A stretch of 64,000 nucleotides of DNA from Darksidea phi (Eukaryota > Ascomycota > Dothideomycetes > Pleosporales > Lentitheciaceae): assembly GCA_030770425.1 (NCBI GenBank), contig JASJFT010000027.1, forward strand, positions 267,533 through 331,532, given 5' to 3'. The position numbers and the translations under genes are program-made. The notes beneath the pieces were generated by a model. It searched no databases. It worked only from the letters and a program-made list of their open reading frames with translations, and was not told where the DNA came from. The number at the start of each line of letters is the position of its first letter. The first letter of the stretch is position 1. Of the stretch, positions 23,007 through 35,344 are shown piece after piece.

Positions 23007-24302
23007 TTACACGGTGCGCAACTCGCCGAGTTCAAGATCACTCCTCGTCTCGATCCGAACTTCCCTCGTAATAGACCTCTCCCTTCCACCCACATTCCTC
23101 ATAGTCACTAACTCAATCTCATCACACTCACTACCATCTGTTTTATGATAATGCTTTCGTGAGCGCCGCTGATACCACGATGGAAGGCCACGACGCGGAT
23201 CACTCTGCGCCCCCTTGCTACCAAGTCCTCTCCAAGACTTGACTCGCGATACAAACGATACAAGTATAGGAACACTCTTCGTGATTTTTGCTAAAGATGG
23301 GATGCCGATGACGAGGAAACCGGCTGCTGTTTCTCCGATGCTCCAGAGACCGACGAGGGAGACGGTGTAGAGTTGGTCGGGGGAGTAGACCATTTTGACG
23401 ATGTAGTAGAGGCGGATGACTCCGCAGATGCAGCCACTTGGGTAGAATACGTTAGCGGAGGAATATGACTTGGAGGGTGGAGTGTGGACTTACAATACAC
23501 CGACAGCAAATAGAAGGGTCAGACCAATCTTCTTCCCTTGAGAAATATGCAGTCTCCAAATAATATTCTGCGGTAGCGCAAGAATGGCGAGATCAGAAAC
23601 AAGGTTTATTATACCGGTCACAAGTCGCATACGAATGGGACATCTTCCAGTGTCCATGAGTAGTCCTAGTACGTTCTTCGCCGGGTTACATATGGTAGTT
23701 TCGACAATTATGGCGGCGATGTAGTAAATAATGTTCGCTGCTACCAAGATGTAGGATATCCAGAAGAAGTGATTGCGTTGTCGCATTGGACAAAAGATGC
23801 GGACCCAATCAAGTAGAATGGCGCATTTGAGGAGCATGGAGGTGACGGCGACGATGACCATCCCATTGTGGATATCCTAGGAAGATGTTAGACTAAAAGC
23901 GTTTGGTGAAACGGTGAGGTATCTTACGTAGAGGACGGGAGGAATGCTCTTTAACTGAACGTTCCATTGATGAACTTCAACGCCCGGGAATATCGAAAGC
24001 TTATAGGTGATGGCTAAGTGTCCTGCGAACATTCCCAGAGCTGAGATCAATAGACCATCTTCAATGTTGAATGTCTTAAGGAGAAAGCGCGAGTAAATGC
24101 GCAGCGATACGGCGAGCGTCGCGAGGACTGCGCCGAGAACGACGACGCCATAACCACTACCATGATGGCCTCCTGGGTTCTCAAAGTTCGGTACTGTACC
24201 GTTGGGTGGTCTGAGTGCAGGCTCTTCACCAATCATCTGCAGGATTTGCGCCTGCTGCTCTGGGGGGAGCGTCGGGAGGGAGGCCAACAAAGCAGCGTCC
24301 AT
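23007..24302 (-). CDS. seven-TM fungal rhodopsin-domain (SAT4/Pth11-like) membrane protein
   Basis: Exons 24302-23928, 23876-23494 and 23436-23007 (phases agree) give 395 aa. Hydrophobic segments number about seven: VVVLGAVLATLAVSLRIYSR, DGLLISALGMFAGH, MVIVAVTSMLLKCAILLDWVR, WISYILVAANIIYYIAAII, LVTGIINLVSDLAILALP, KIGLTLLFAVGVFGCICGVI and LVGLWSIGETAAGFLVIGIP. The pattern R-x-Y-S/T-R after TM1, C-N-P in the loop after TM4 and the cytosolic basic tail are those of the fungal rhodopsin-domain family, often found in metabolite clusters. It lacks a CFEM domain. The family's biochemical role is not established; a sensor or transport accessory is possible. It shares a 521-bp divergent promoter with the PKS, which suggests co-regulation. 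Confidence 0.85.
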
Positions 24303-24823
24303 TTCGGAAACGATCTAAGTGAAGATCCAATAAAGCAAGAAGGAAGGACAGCAGAAGAAGACAACGTAGTAACCGTATCCTTGGAGGGCTGAAGATGGAG
24401 GTGCATTCTGGAGGTCACTCGTCGTTATATATGGTAGGCGCTACGTGTCGGACTTCGAATGAGTTATTGGGGGCGAAACACTTCATACGACCTTCTATTT
24501 GCGGATGATCCATGCCGGCAAGCCAAATCGACTGTTGCATTGTGGAATCAGAGCACGAGGCATAAGCAGGCCGTGACTGGGATTTCCGGGTAACAAGGAC
24601 CTCAGGGTTGCCTTAATCTTTGTACTCTTAGCCCCTACGGTGTTTCCGAACATCGTTTAGTCTAATGCAACATCACGTCGCACAACTTAGATGAACTCAC
24701 CTATCCTGTGTGCCCACGTGCCACCTATATATTCCGTCCGTTTGGGGGATTAGGCGCTGCGAAACTTCTCATACTGTACATTACTTTCCATCGTTCACGA
24801 AGGGTGTGAGAAAGAAGAACATC
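24303..24823. promoter_or_regulatory. divergent promoter between rhodopsin-domain gene and PKS
   Basis: The only region that can drive both genes. A TATATA box at 24726-24731 lies about 95 bp before the PKS start. On the other strand TATATAA (24432-24426) lies about 125 bp before the membrane-protein start. I could not pick out a binding site for a cluster-specific regulator, and no regulator gene lies in the cluster. Confidence 0.6.
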
Positions 24824-27800
24824 ATGGAGCCAATTGCTATTACCGGCTTGTCTTTCAAGCTTCCACAACACGCCGAAGATGAATCGAGCTTCTGGGAGAT
24901 ACTGGAGAATGGAAGGAACGTAATGACTGAATGGCCAAAATCCCGAGTCAACCTCGACGCGTTCTACAGTCCTGAAGACAGGAAGGATAATACAGTATTC
25001 TCATAGCTTGCTGGGCTACGTTTCACATTCACTAGCTAACTTTACACAGCTGTATTCAAAGGGTGCGCATTTCCTGAAGGATGATCCTGCATCATTCGAT
25101 GCCCCGTTTTTCTCAATTACATCGAAAGAGGCAATATCGATGGACCCACAACAAAGATGGCTTCTCGAAACCACATACCGAGCCATGGAGAATGGTATTT
25201 GCGGTCCCGAAAAGTCCAAAATGCATGTATTAGCTCACGTTCAGCAGCGGGTATCCCCGTAGAGAAAGCGGCAGGGTCACAAACAGCAGTATTTGCTGCA
25301 TCCATGTCTGATGACTATGTCAGAATCAATGCCAAGGATCCAGATGAAGGGCCCACCAATGCAGCTACCGGAACTTCACCATCTATCCTGGCCAACAGGC
25401 TTAGCTGGTACTTTGACCTACGGGGGCCAAGCATACAGCTCAACACTGCGTGCTCCACGAGCATGATTTCCATGGATTTAGCGTGCCAGTCTTTGCGTTC
25501 TGGCCAGAGTTCAATGGTAAGAACAAGTCAGATGGATCACCTAACAATTACTAAACGGAGGTCTAGGCAATAGTAGCAGCATGTAATCTTCTACTCAGTG
25601 TCGAAGGATCGCTGATGTTGTCCAACATGAATTTTCTATCGCCAGATAGTGTGTGTTATAGTTTCGATCATCGTGCAAACGGATACGCAAGGGGTGAAGG
25701 AGTGATTGTATTTGTGCTCAAGAAACTGTCGGATGCAATTCGCGACTCGGATAGGATACGTGCTATAATCCGAGCAACAAGTAAGCCATTCTACGTGCTT
25801 GGCCAACGTTCCTACTAATTTCCTCGACAGGGTCGAACCAGGATGGCCATACTCCTGGAATTTCGCAACCAAATCCCGCTGCGCAAGAAGAGCTGATCCG
25901 CCGCGTTTACCAAAGCTGCAATCTTGGATTTGAGTCAACACGGTATGTCGAAGCTCACGGTACCGGGACCCAGATCGGGGATTCCCAAGAGATGAATGCA
26001 CTCGGAAGGATTTTCCGAAGCTGTCGTAATTCTAGTGCTCCTCTCTATGTGTCAGTAATTCACAATACCCTTTCAATCACTGTGTTTCCCTGACACGCTT
26101 TGTAGGGGCTCTGTAAAGCCTAACATTGGCCACCTGGAGGCTGCAAGTGGGCTCGCCGGTATTCTGAAGTCTATCTTCATCCTTGAGAAAGGCATCATTC
26201 CCCGGAATGCCTTATTTGAGAGAATGAATCCCAAGATCAACGCGAAGTTCTACAACATTCAGGTCAGTCAAGCCGTTTCGTTCTTTGCATGATACTCACA
26301 GCATACTAGGTACCTACTAGGTCCATTCAATGGCCAGGCCACGGCGGAGTACGTCGAGTTTCGGTAAACTCTTTTGGTTTTGGTGGCTCCAATGGCCATA
26401 TAATTCTGGACGATACGTATCATACCCTCGAGAGTGCGTCGCTACGGGGATTCAACCGTGCCCTTGTTCTACCAGAACGGAATTCCCAGCAAACGAACGA
26501 TATGATGACAAAGAAAGCACTGGCGAATGGCACAGTCACAAACGCAGTTTTTCTCAGCGGCGGAACTGCAGATGAAGAAACGATCGATCGCTGGACCACG
26601 GATGGCACGCAGACCAATGTGATATCCACAAATGGGACATGTGCCAACAGTTCAAGCAATGGGTACCTGGACCCAAAACCCATCCCTCAACTACTTGTTT
26701 GGTCGGCCAAAGACGAAGCCGCATTGAAGCGGATCCACCAACAGTATACTGCGTATTACCGAGCGCACGTAAACACAACTAGTGGTAAGGTGACAGACCT
26801 TGCGTACACCCTTGCAGAGCGAAGAAGTCTCATGGCCTGGAGAAGTTTTGCAGTGGTCGGCACCGGCGCAACAGTTGACCTAGCAAGCCTTTCTATATCC
26901 AGCCCGATACGGTCATCAAGGGAGTCCGGAATGGCATTCATCTTCACGGGACAGGGTGCACAGTACGTGAACATGGGTACTGAGCTACTTCATTTCCCTG
27001 TCTTTAGGTTTACAATCGATGCTGCAAGCAAGGTTTTCCTTGATCTGGGGGCCGAATGGAGATTACTTGGTAGGCAATCCACCACCATACGTAGCATAAT
27101 CACTGATCCATTCAGATGCACTGGAGAATAGGAAGAACATCCACAAACCAGAATTCAGCCAGCCACTTTGCACCGCACTTCAGATAGCTCTTATTGAGCT
27201 CTTACGAAGTTTCAACATTGCCCCGGCAGTAGTCATCGGTCACTCCTCAGGAGAAATTGCTGCAGCTTACGCTGTCGGCGCTCTATCCCTTGCATCGGCA
27301 TGCAAAGTTGCCTATCACAGAGGAAGACTTGCTGGGCGACTCGCCTCATCATCAATCACTCCAGGTGCTATGATGTCGGTGAATTTGCCAGAAGAACGGG
27401 TCCCTGATTTCCTCAGCAGCCTTCCGCTTGCCGCAGACATTCACGTGGCATGCATCAACAGTCCATTCAATGTAACGCTCTCTGGAGACGAGGCGGACAT
27501 CGATGTTGTGAAACGACGTTTAGATAAAGATGGCATCTTCGCACATAAGCTGAGTACAGGAGTCTCATACCATTCTCCCGCTATGCATGAGATATCGTCC
27601 GATTATTTGTTCTCATTATCGGCCCTCGAGAAAGGCGATCCGATAGATCATAGCCCCTTGATGATTTCATCTGTCACCGGTGAAGCGATTTCCACACGAA
27701 CGTTATCGCAAGCGCAATACTGGGTGGAGAATATGGTATCACCTGTCCGTTTCTCGGATGCGTTGCAATATCTCATATTGGCGAGCCCCGAATTGGATCA

Positions 27801-30800
27801 GACGCCGAAGATCTACGACTTTCTCGAGGTCGGTCCCCATGGAGCGCTGCGACGGCCTTTGAACGACACTCTGGGGCAAATGAAAATTCAAAAGAATCCT
27901 CGTTATCAGGCCCTCCTGTCAAAGACTGATTCACCGTTGAAGACTGTCCTTGAGGTATCGGGAAAGTTATTTACTCATGGCTACCCCGTATCCCTCGCGG
28001 CGATCAACCAAGGAGGCTATCGCAAGGATTCGGTCGCATGTGTATCGGATACCCCGGAGTACCCTTTTGACCACTCGCAGACGTACTGGCATGAGTCACG
28101 TTTGAGCCGAGACTGGCGGTTGCGACAATCCGTCCCAATAGATGTGCTCGGAAGACGTGCAAACGATTGGAACGACAAGGAACCCCGGTGGCGAAGGATG
28201 CTGAGCATCGAAGAAACACCTTGGATCGCAGACCATGTTGTTGGAGACACCCCTCTCTATCCAGCCACCGGAACCATGATAATGGCCTTGGAAGCAGTGA
28301 AGCAGACGGCACATAGGAATCAACCCATTTCTGGTTACTTCATCAAAGAAGCGACTTTCATGAATCCAATCGTTGTCCGTCCCGGACCCGAAGCAAAAAC
28401 CGAAGTCATGACTCATCTTCGTACGCTTCAGCGACCATACGAGAAGGCATCGTCAAGGTCAGAAGTTCGAATCTTTGCTCGACAGGCACATGATACCACA
28501 TGGATGGAGTGCTTCAAAGCGCTCATTCATACCGAGTATGAAGATAGCACTAACGAAATCGATGGCGGGTTTGAGACGAAAGCGCATGCTGAGAGCTTGG
28601 TTTCTGACTACAAGAAGGCCAGAGTTGCGTGCGGTAAGTCTGTCAGTAGCCAGAACTTCTATAAGTGGCATAGCGAGCAAGGCCTCAAATACGGAGAAGC
28701 GTTTTCGATTGCTCAAGACATCTGCTGGGATGGTGGAGAGCTTGGAACAGCCCGTGTGGATGTCAGTCGTACCACTGCTCGGTATCAAGGTCTCGTTCAT
28801 CCGGCAGCGCTCGACGCGGCTGCGCAAGTCTGTTTTGTCGCTCCTTCGAACGGAATGACCGGAGTTCTCCCTACCATCATTCCTCACAAGATCCACGATG
28901 GCTGGATGTCAGCATCCAGTTGGCAGTATCCGCAAACAGAGAGCATTCGAATGTTAACCACGTCAAAGTTCAAGTCTGGAGTGTCGGGGCTGGAATGCTC
29001 TTTTACCGCGATTGCAGACGACGAATCGCCGCTTTGCCATGTACGACGTTTGGAAATGCTGCCCGTGCTGAATAACGAGACGCAAAATGAGACCACGAAA
29101 ACGCTTCTACATGGAATTGAATGGTACCCGCAGTTGTCTATGCTCGGTCGAGATCAGATACATGAATTCTGTAACGCGGACAGGTTCGCTGACGATGAGA
29201 GCGCCGCGGAAGATTACTGCACGCGACTTGAAAAGACGCTTCGAAATGTCATTTACAACAAGATCGACCTTTTGCGGACAACAGATTGGTCAGGAACTGC
29301 ACCGCATCTGCAGAAGTTCCTGGCTTGGATGGAACATGAGATGCGACGACCTGGCCAAACATACGATCACATGAATGACGCGGAACTAGACAAGCAACTG
29401 CAAGATCTGCAAGATGAGAGACCGTCGTGGAGATTGTTTCTCCAGGTAGCGCAGAATCTTGTCCCTATCGTGCGCGGTGACGTCAGCCCTGTTGACCTGT
29501 TGTACTCCACAAGCATTGCCGAAGACGTGTATGCCGCTTTCTTCAACCAAGCGTTTCGGGACAAGTTTGTATCCTACCTGAACCTAGCCTCACACCAGAC
29601 TCCTACGCAGAGAATACTCGAGGTCGGCGCTGGAACCGGGAGCATGACTAGTCACATACTTGCAGCATTCCAAGAGCGAGAAGAACGTACCGGAGGTATT
29701 GCGTTTTCTGAGTACGTCTACACAGATATATCGCCGGCATTCTTCGAGAATGCGAAAGAGAAGTTCTCTAACTTTCGCGATCGAATGTCGTTCAAAACTA
29801 TAGACCTCGAGCTCGACATCACCGCGCAAGGATTTGAGGCTGGTTCTTACGACGTGGTCTTTGCTGGAAGTGTTTTGCATGCGACAAAGAACCTGGTCGC
29901 TACCCTACAGAACATTCGACGCGTCTTGAAGCCGGGAGGTCAAATCGTATTCCACGAGACAACTGCGCCAGATTGCTTTGCCATGAATTTTGGATTTGGT
30001 GTGCTGGCAGGATGGTGGTGCAGCGAAGACGATTTCCGCCCTTGGGGTCCGACAGTCACTACTGCTGAATGGGATCGCCTTCTAAAGGACAGCGGCTTTT
30101 CAGGCAATGATCTCGTCCTCAGAGACTATAAGAGCGACATCGCCAACTATTTCAGCACAATTGTATCTACGGTCCAGGACCGATCCCCGAAACCGGCTCA
30201 AGGTTCTCTTGTGCTTATTGTCGTCGAAGAGTCCAACGAGCTCCAGGCAGAGATCTCAACATCCATAATCAGCAAACTATCGACATGGGGATATGAATCC
30301 CAAGTTGTGTTTCTCGCTAATTTGCAACATCTGGAGGTGGTCGTCGACTTTGTCGTAGTTCTTGCGGACATCGATAACCCGGCGCTAGCGCCAGTTTCTG
30401 AATCCATTTTCAGAGGGATTCAACGCCGAATCCTTGAGTGGGGAAATATACTCTGGGTCAGCTGGGCAGATCTATGTCAAGACTCCATCTCCACACCATA
30501 CCCCTATACCGGGTTCAAGAACGGCCTCCTTCGCACATTGACGTCAGAGTTCACTGGCAAACGCATTGTGTCTCTATCTATAGAAGACAGCAAATCAGAA
30601 GTCTCCACATGGATTGGTTGCATTTCTAAAGTCTTCCAGTCCGCATTTGTCGAACTCTCATCTGAGGTTGAATACACTGTGCGACAAGGACGCATACTCA
30701 GTGGACGGCTGGTAGAAGAAAAGAATCTCAACACCAGGCTGCACTCGTCGATATTCCCACAGCTGTCTACCGGACCGTGGCTCTCCAGTTCGCCATTGAA

Positions 30801-33043
30801 GCTCGACATAGGAAGCACAGGCTCCTTCGAAACACTTCAATTCGTAGAGGACATGGAACACCACAACGAACTTGATCCAGAGGATATAGAGATCGAGGCC
30901 AGAGCATGGGGTCTCAGCTTCAGGGATCTCTTCCTTGCTCTGGGTCGTTTGGAAGAAGTAGGATTCGGAGCCGACTGTGCTGGTATAGTCACAAGAGTCG
31001 GTCCAAATTGTCGAGAAACCGTGAAGCCTGGAGACCGTGTTTGTATGGCCGCAGTGGGCTGTATACGAACATTCCCGAGAACGAACTACCGATATGTCAT
31101 CAAAATCCCAGACACCATGTCCTTTGAGGAAGGAAGCGCAATCTTGAACCCCGGTATGACGGCGTACCACTCTTTGATCGAGGTAGCTCGGCTCCAAGAA
31201 GGCGAAAAAGTTCTTATCCATGCTGCAGCGGGTGCAACAGGGCAACTAGCCATTCTTGTTGCGCAAAGTGTCGGGGCCGAGGTGTTTGCAACAGTTGGGT
31301 TCAATGAAAAGAAAGAGATCCTTCAGCAGAATTTCGGGATCCCTACTGATCACATCTTCTACAGTCGAAACGCTAGTTTCAAGAAAGGCATTATGCGGGT
31401 GACAAAGGGCTACGGCGTTGACGTCGTCTTAAATTCACTTGTAGGCGACGGGCTGCAAGCTTCCTTAGAGTGTGTCGCTCCATATGGAAGGTTTGTCGAG
31501 CTTGGGAAGGCTGATATCAAAGCCAATTCGTCGTTGCCGATGGCATGTTTTGCGAACAATGTCTCCTTTGCTGCAGTCGATCTCCGGCACATCTATTACT
31601 TCCGCAGAGATGCTGGTTATCGATTGATCACCAAAACAATGGAGCTATTCAAGGACGGAACCCTTCGATGCCCTCAACCTCTGCACATCTACCCTGTTTC
31701 ATCGATCGAGGAGGCGTTCCGATACTTCCAAAGTGGGAAGAATACTGGACGTATAATCATCACAGCAGGCCCAGGCGACACCATCCGGGTAAGTCAGTAA
31801 TTCCAAATGAGGTAACATTCCTATTCTTACATTCGCCAGAAATGCATAGTTTACCGACATCTATGGAAATTCCACGACGGAGCCACGTATGTGATTGTAG
31901 GCGGTCTAGGTGGCCTCGGGAGAGCGATGATCACATGGATGGTCTCCAAAGGGGCCAAGCATTTTATACTTCTGTCGAGATCTGGAGCCGAGTCTAAAGC
32001 TGGCCAGGAACTATTGAGTGGATTGACAGAGCAAGGCGTGGTCGTTGCAGTGGAGAAATGCGATGCCTCTTCAGCAGATCAGCTATCCGAGGCACTGAAG
32101 AAAAGTGGAGAGATGATGCCGCCTATCCGTGGATGCATCAACGCAGCCATGGAGTTAAATGTCAGTATCAAGCCCCACGAACACGATATACAGACCTCTA
32201 ATCAGCTGACAGGACTCGCTCTTCGAGAATATGACGTATATGCAATGGGAGAGAACGATTCGATCGAAATGCCACACTTCTTGGAATTTGCATAATCTTC
32301 TTCCACGCGATCTAGATTTCTTCATCCTCTTGTCCTCTCTGACAGCTGTCCTTGGCAACCCAGGTCAATCAAACTACTCCGCCGGATGTGCATTCCAGGA
32401 CGCCTTGGCGCGATATCGCACGTACAACAACCAAAAGGCTCTATCTATCAACCTCGGTTTAATGCGAACCATCGGCGCAGTCGCCGAGAACAAGAACCTA
32501 CACCGTAATTTCAAAGTTGCGAGCCTTCGACCAATAGAGGAGGTGGAGTTTTTGACACTTCTCGATATGTACTGCGATCCTGGCCACCCTGTCCTACAGC
32601 CCGATAAGAGCCAAATCGCGATCGGCATCATGACGCCGGCAGATGTTCTGGCCAAGAACCGTGAACCCGACGAGCTCCTACACCGGCCGTTATTTGCGAG
32701 CTTCTCCCGGAGCCGCGGTGCCTCCCAGCAGGCCGGATCGGAAAGCAGTACGAATTACACGGCTCTGTTCCGACAGGCTGAGTCTGACGAAGGGAAGATC
32801 GCAATCGTTATTGAAGCATTGGCACGAAAGCTAGCGCGTGCGCTATCTATCTCACCAGACGAGGTTGAGTTAGATAAGCCTCTGTATAGTTTTGGCGTCG
32901 ATTCACTGGTTGCGGTTGAATTGAAGAATTGGATCCGTAAGGAGTTTGCGGCGGAAGTTGCGGTCTTTGATATAATGGGCGGGACCACAGTCGAGATGGT
33001 GGGGGGAATCGTCACGAAGGCGAGCAAAATGAGAGGAGGGTAA
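24824..33043 (+). CDS. highly reducing type I polyketide synthase (KS-AT-DH-MT-ER-KR-ACP)
   Basis: Iterative PKS. Ten exons fit: 24824-24994, 25050-25194, 25248-25516, 25567-25780, 25831-26050, 26106-26262, 26310-27069, 27116-31788, 31840-32160 and 32213-33043. The sum is 7,761 nt, 2,586 aa, with no interruption. KS: Cys in NTACSTSM (about 171), His in EAHGTGT (307) and NIGH (about 347). AT: GQGAQY, GHSSGE (686). [13 protein letters not shown] (1017), whose Gly is displaced from the usual HxxxGxxxxP. MT: EVGAGTG (about 1480). [11 protein letters not shown] (about 2013). KR: GGLGGLG (2224), Ser and Tyr present, but Cys where YxxxN expects Asn. ACP: GVDSL (2539). There is no thioesterase, so another protein must release the chain; the neighbouring oxoamine synthase is the obvious candidate. 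Architecture matches the PKSs of sphinganine-analogue pathways but also many others. Confidence 0.95.
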
Positions 33044-33096
33044 TGGGATCCGTAGCGATTTTATTGTCCGGGCATCTGTATCAACCACAATTTGGT

Positions 33097-33171
33097 GTTT
33101 TCTTTTTTCCTTTTTTCCATTTTTCCTTTTTTCCATTTTTCCTTTTTTCCATTTTTCCATTTTTTCTTTAG
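33097..33171. repeat. polypyrimidine tandem repeat 3' of the PKS
   Basis: About five copies of CCTTTTTTCCATTTTT-like units, C/T-rich on the plus strand apart from one A per unit. They begin 54 bp after the PKS stop codon, so are probably in its 3' untranslated region or just beyond. Confidence 0.8.
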
Positions 33172-33462
33172 AAACGCTGTATTGCGCAACTATACTATTG
33201 TGGTAGTGATAGCCAATAATGAAACTGTGCAATGTGAAGACCAGCACTGATGTACACAACTTCAGTTCTGCGAAGTACTCATTTTATTATTATTAACGGC
33301 GCCTCAAAGTTCGATATTCGAAACATCACCTTGTCGTACTGTGTACAGCTCTACAGCTCTATTATCGTGTATAAGGTGTGGGTATAGCACCTCTACTATG
33401 CACAAACTCCTGTGTTTCGTGCGGACCTTATAAAGCAAACTCCCACTATCCAAATCCAAACC

Positions 33463-33600
33463 AAATTAAGCTTGGTAGCGAGATAAAGTTATCCGCGAAC
33501 AATAAGACTCTTAGGCCGCATACTCAAAAAAATACTCTCTCGCTGCAGAAGCAGTTGACGCGATCGCGAAGTCGCTCGGCCGGTATACTAATCCCGTGAC
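33463..33600 (+). repeat. relic of a dispersed repeat, copy 2
   Basis: Same block order as 16260-16400, with the exact shared core GTTGACGCGATCGC. This copy has a 40-50-codon open stretch (LSANNKTLRPHTQKNTLSLQ) that looks like a coiled-coil piece of a transposon protein, but I cannot name the family. Confidence 0.45.
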
Positions 33601-33938
33601 TGCGCGTCAGGCTGCGACGCGCTAAAATCGGTTCCAAGATCACGACCTTTCTCCGTGCGACATCGACGCACATCGAAACGTCACGAAAACATGATCGAAG
33701 CCTATTACCAGCCCCATCATATATATCAACTTCCATTCACCTCGGTAGCCAGATTGGCACTGGGATTACCGAGCAGGCAGCAGTGCGCTCGCTGATGAAT
33801 CGTTGAGCCTATTTATTCTCAATCCGCAATCTACTTACATATGTCCCAGCCTCCTTGGCTGGTTGCGCATATTCCAAAATACATATATGACTTCATCTCC
33901 GCTTTTGTTGCTCGCTATCAAACGCGGATCTTCGCTCC

Positions 33939-35195
33939 ATGGATCAGATCACAGTGTCACCGACTCTGAGTGAGAAGACTATCGATGACATTTACAAGCA
34001 GCAGCTCGAAAGCAGCTCGAGTCCGGATAGCAGGTCTGTAGATGGTGCTTCAATGGATGAGTGTATGGCACATTTGCATGCACTCCTCACGAAAGGTACC
34101 AATTACGAAGATTGATACACCCCATCTCCTAGTCTGGTTCTAACGCCCTCATAGAGCCCACCAAAAACCTTCAACGCGCCCAATCACGCGCACTAGCGCA
34201 GCAACAATACTACCGAATAGCGAATCAAATCCGCCTCGATGCAGGCATCGATGATGACAACGAAGTCTTTCCGTTTCTCGCTCTACCAGCCGAGCTTCGT
34301 TTAATCGTTTATTCTGAACTACTGGTTACAAACGACCGGCTAGTGGTCACATGGCGTGGGCCACGGAAAGCGAACAAGCAGCAGAAGCGAATGTATATCG
34401 ACATCTTGCGAGCGAATAAACAGTGTAGAAATGAGGGGTTGACTATACTCTATGGATATAATGTCTTTGATATGGGTCAGTACTTTTCTACCGAGCGATC
34501 ATGTGGAGACTTCAAAGGCTTGTAGACGTGGGAGGGTTTCATCGACTTCGGATTGTGTGAGCTGACAACATCCAGAGGAGATATGCAACCGCCCGCTCAG
34601 CGTCGCCAAGCCGTTTCTTTCCCGTATCGGCATCCACAACGCCGCCTTAATCCGCATGGTTATAGCCGAATACTCAGCTGCAGTAGAAGAACTCCATCAG
34701 CTCCCACCCGTTGATACCCCTACCCCCATTCCTAACGCTTTGGCCTTCGCCTCCACTTCTCTCCTCTCCTCCAGAAAACCGCACCCTCATCTCACCCTCC
34801 CTTTTCTAACGACCTTCCTCTCTGCCTTCAACATAACCCTCTCTCGCCTCCGCGTCCTTGCCATCAGCATAATCCCTTACGGCTTCGACCATGCGACGCA
34901 AGACCTTATGCGCCAGCAAGCCCCACTCGTCATGAACGATATGAGAGCGAGGGTGCAGTGGCTGGATGGAAAGAATCAACCTGAAAGATTAAGCAAAGTG
35001 GTGAACGGAATTTGCGAGAGAGAGACCGCACTGGGAAAGGCGGATTATTGGAAGGACGTGGATGCTAAGGTGGGGTTTTTGTGGAACTCACCGCTTGTTG
35101 GGAGGGAGTGGGTTGTGTTTAAGGGTGTGAGGACGGAAGAGGTAGGAAACGTGAGAAAGGGAAGGGAAATGGAAGGGGAGGAAGTGAGTGAGTGA
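33939..35195 (+). CDS. F-box/2EXR-like fungal protein
   Basis: Three exons, 33939-34095, 34155-34475 and 34576-35195, join in frame to 365 aa. After a polar N-terminus (Ser-rich, residues 20-45) comes FPFLALPAELRLIVYSELLV, the LPxELRxxIY motif of fungal F-box-like and 2EXR proteins, followed by ILRANKQCRNEGLTILYGYNVFD, the usual second half of that module. The rest is family-specific with an acidic, Glu-rich end. Such proteins are thought to act as substrate adaptors or are simply lineage-expanded with unknown role. It lies 0.9 kb past the PKS on the same strand; I see no reason to place it in the cluster. Confidence 0.8.
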
Positions 35196-35344
35196 GCGAG
35201 TGGGAACGCACGTGCGGCTTTTCTGTTGAATCAAGGTGTGAGAGGCGTCGCAGAATCACCCGACTTCCTTTTCCAGAATCGTATTACTCAAATGTCTTAA
35301 TCGCGAATGATACCATCTAGATCTTATGTCATGTGCGAACTTGT

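Larger units (their letters stand above)
33044..33938. other. 3' flank of the PKS and intergenic DNA
   Basis: Contains a polypyrimidine tandem repeat and the second copy of the dispersed repeat relic, listed separately. No gene seen. Confidence 0.5.

Noticed and set aside
31890..32295. A frame ending at a TAA in the KR region, as a sign that the PKS is broken
   Set aside because: A GTCAGT...CTGACAG intron (32161-32212) removes the stop in phase and restores the expected KR sequence, so the PKS is read as intact.
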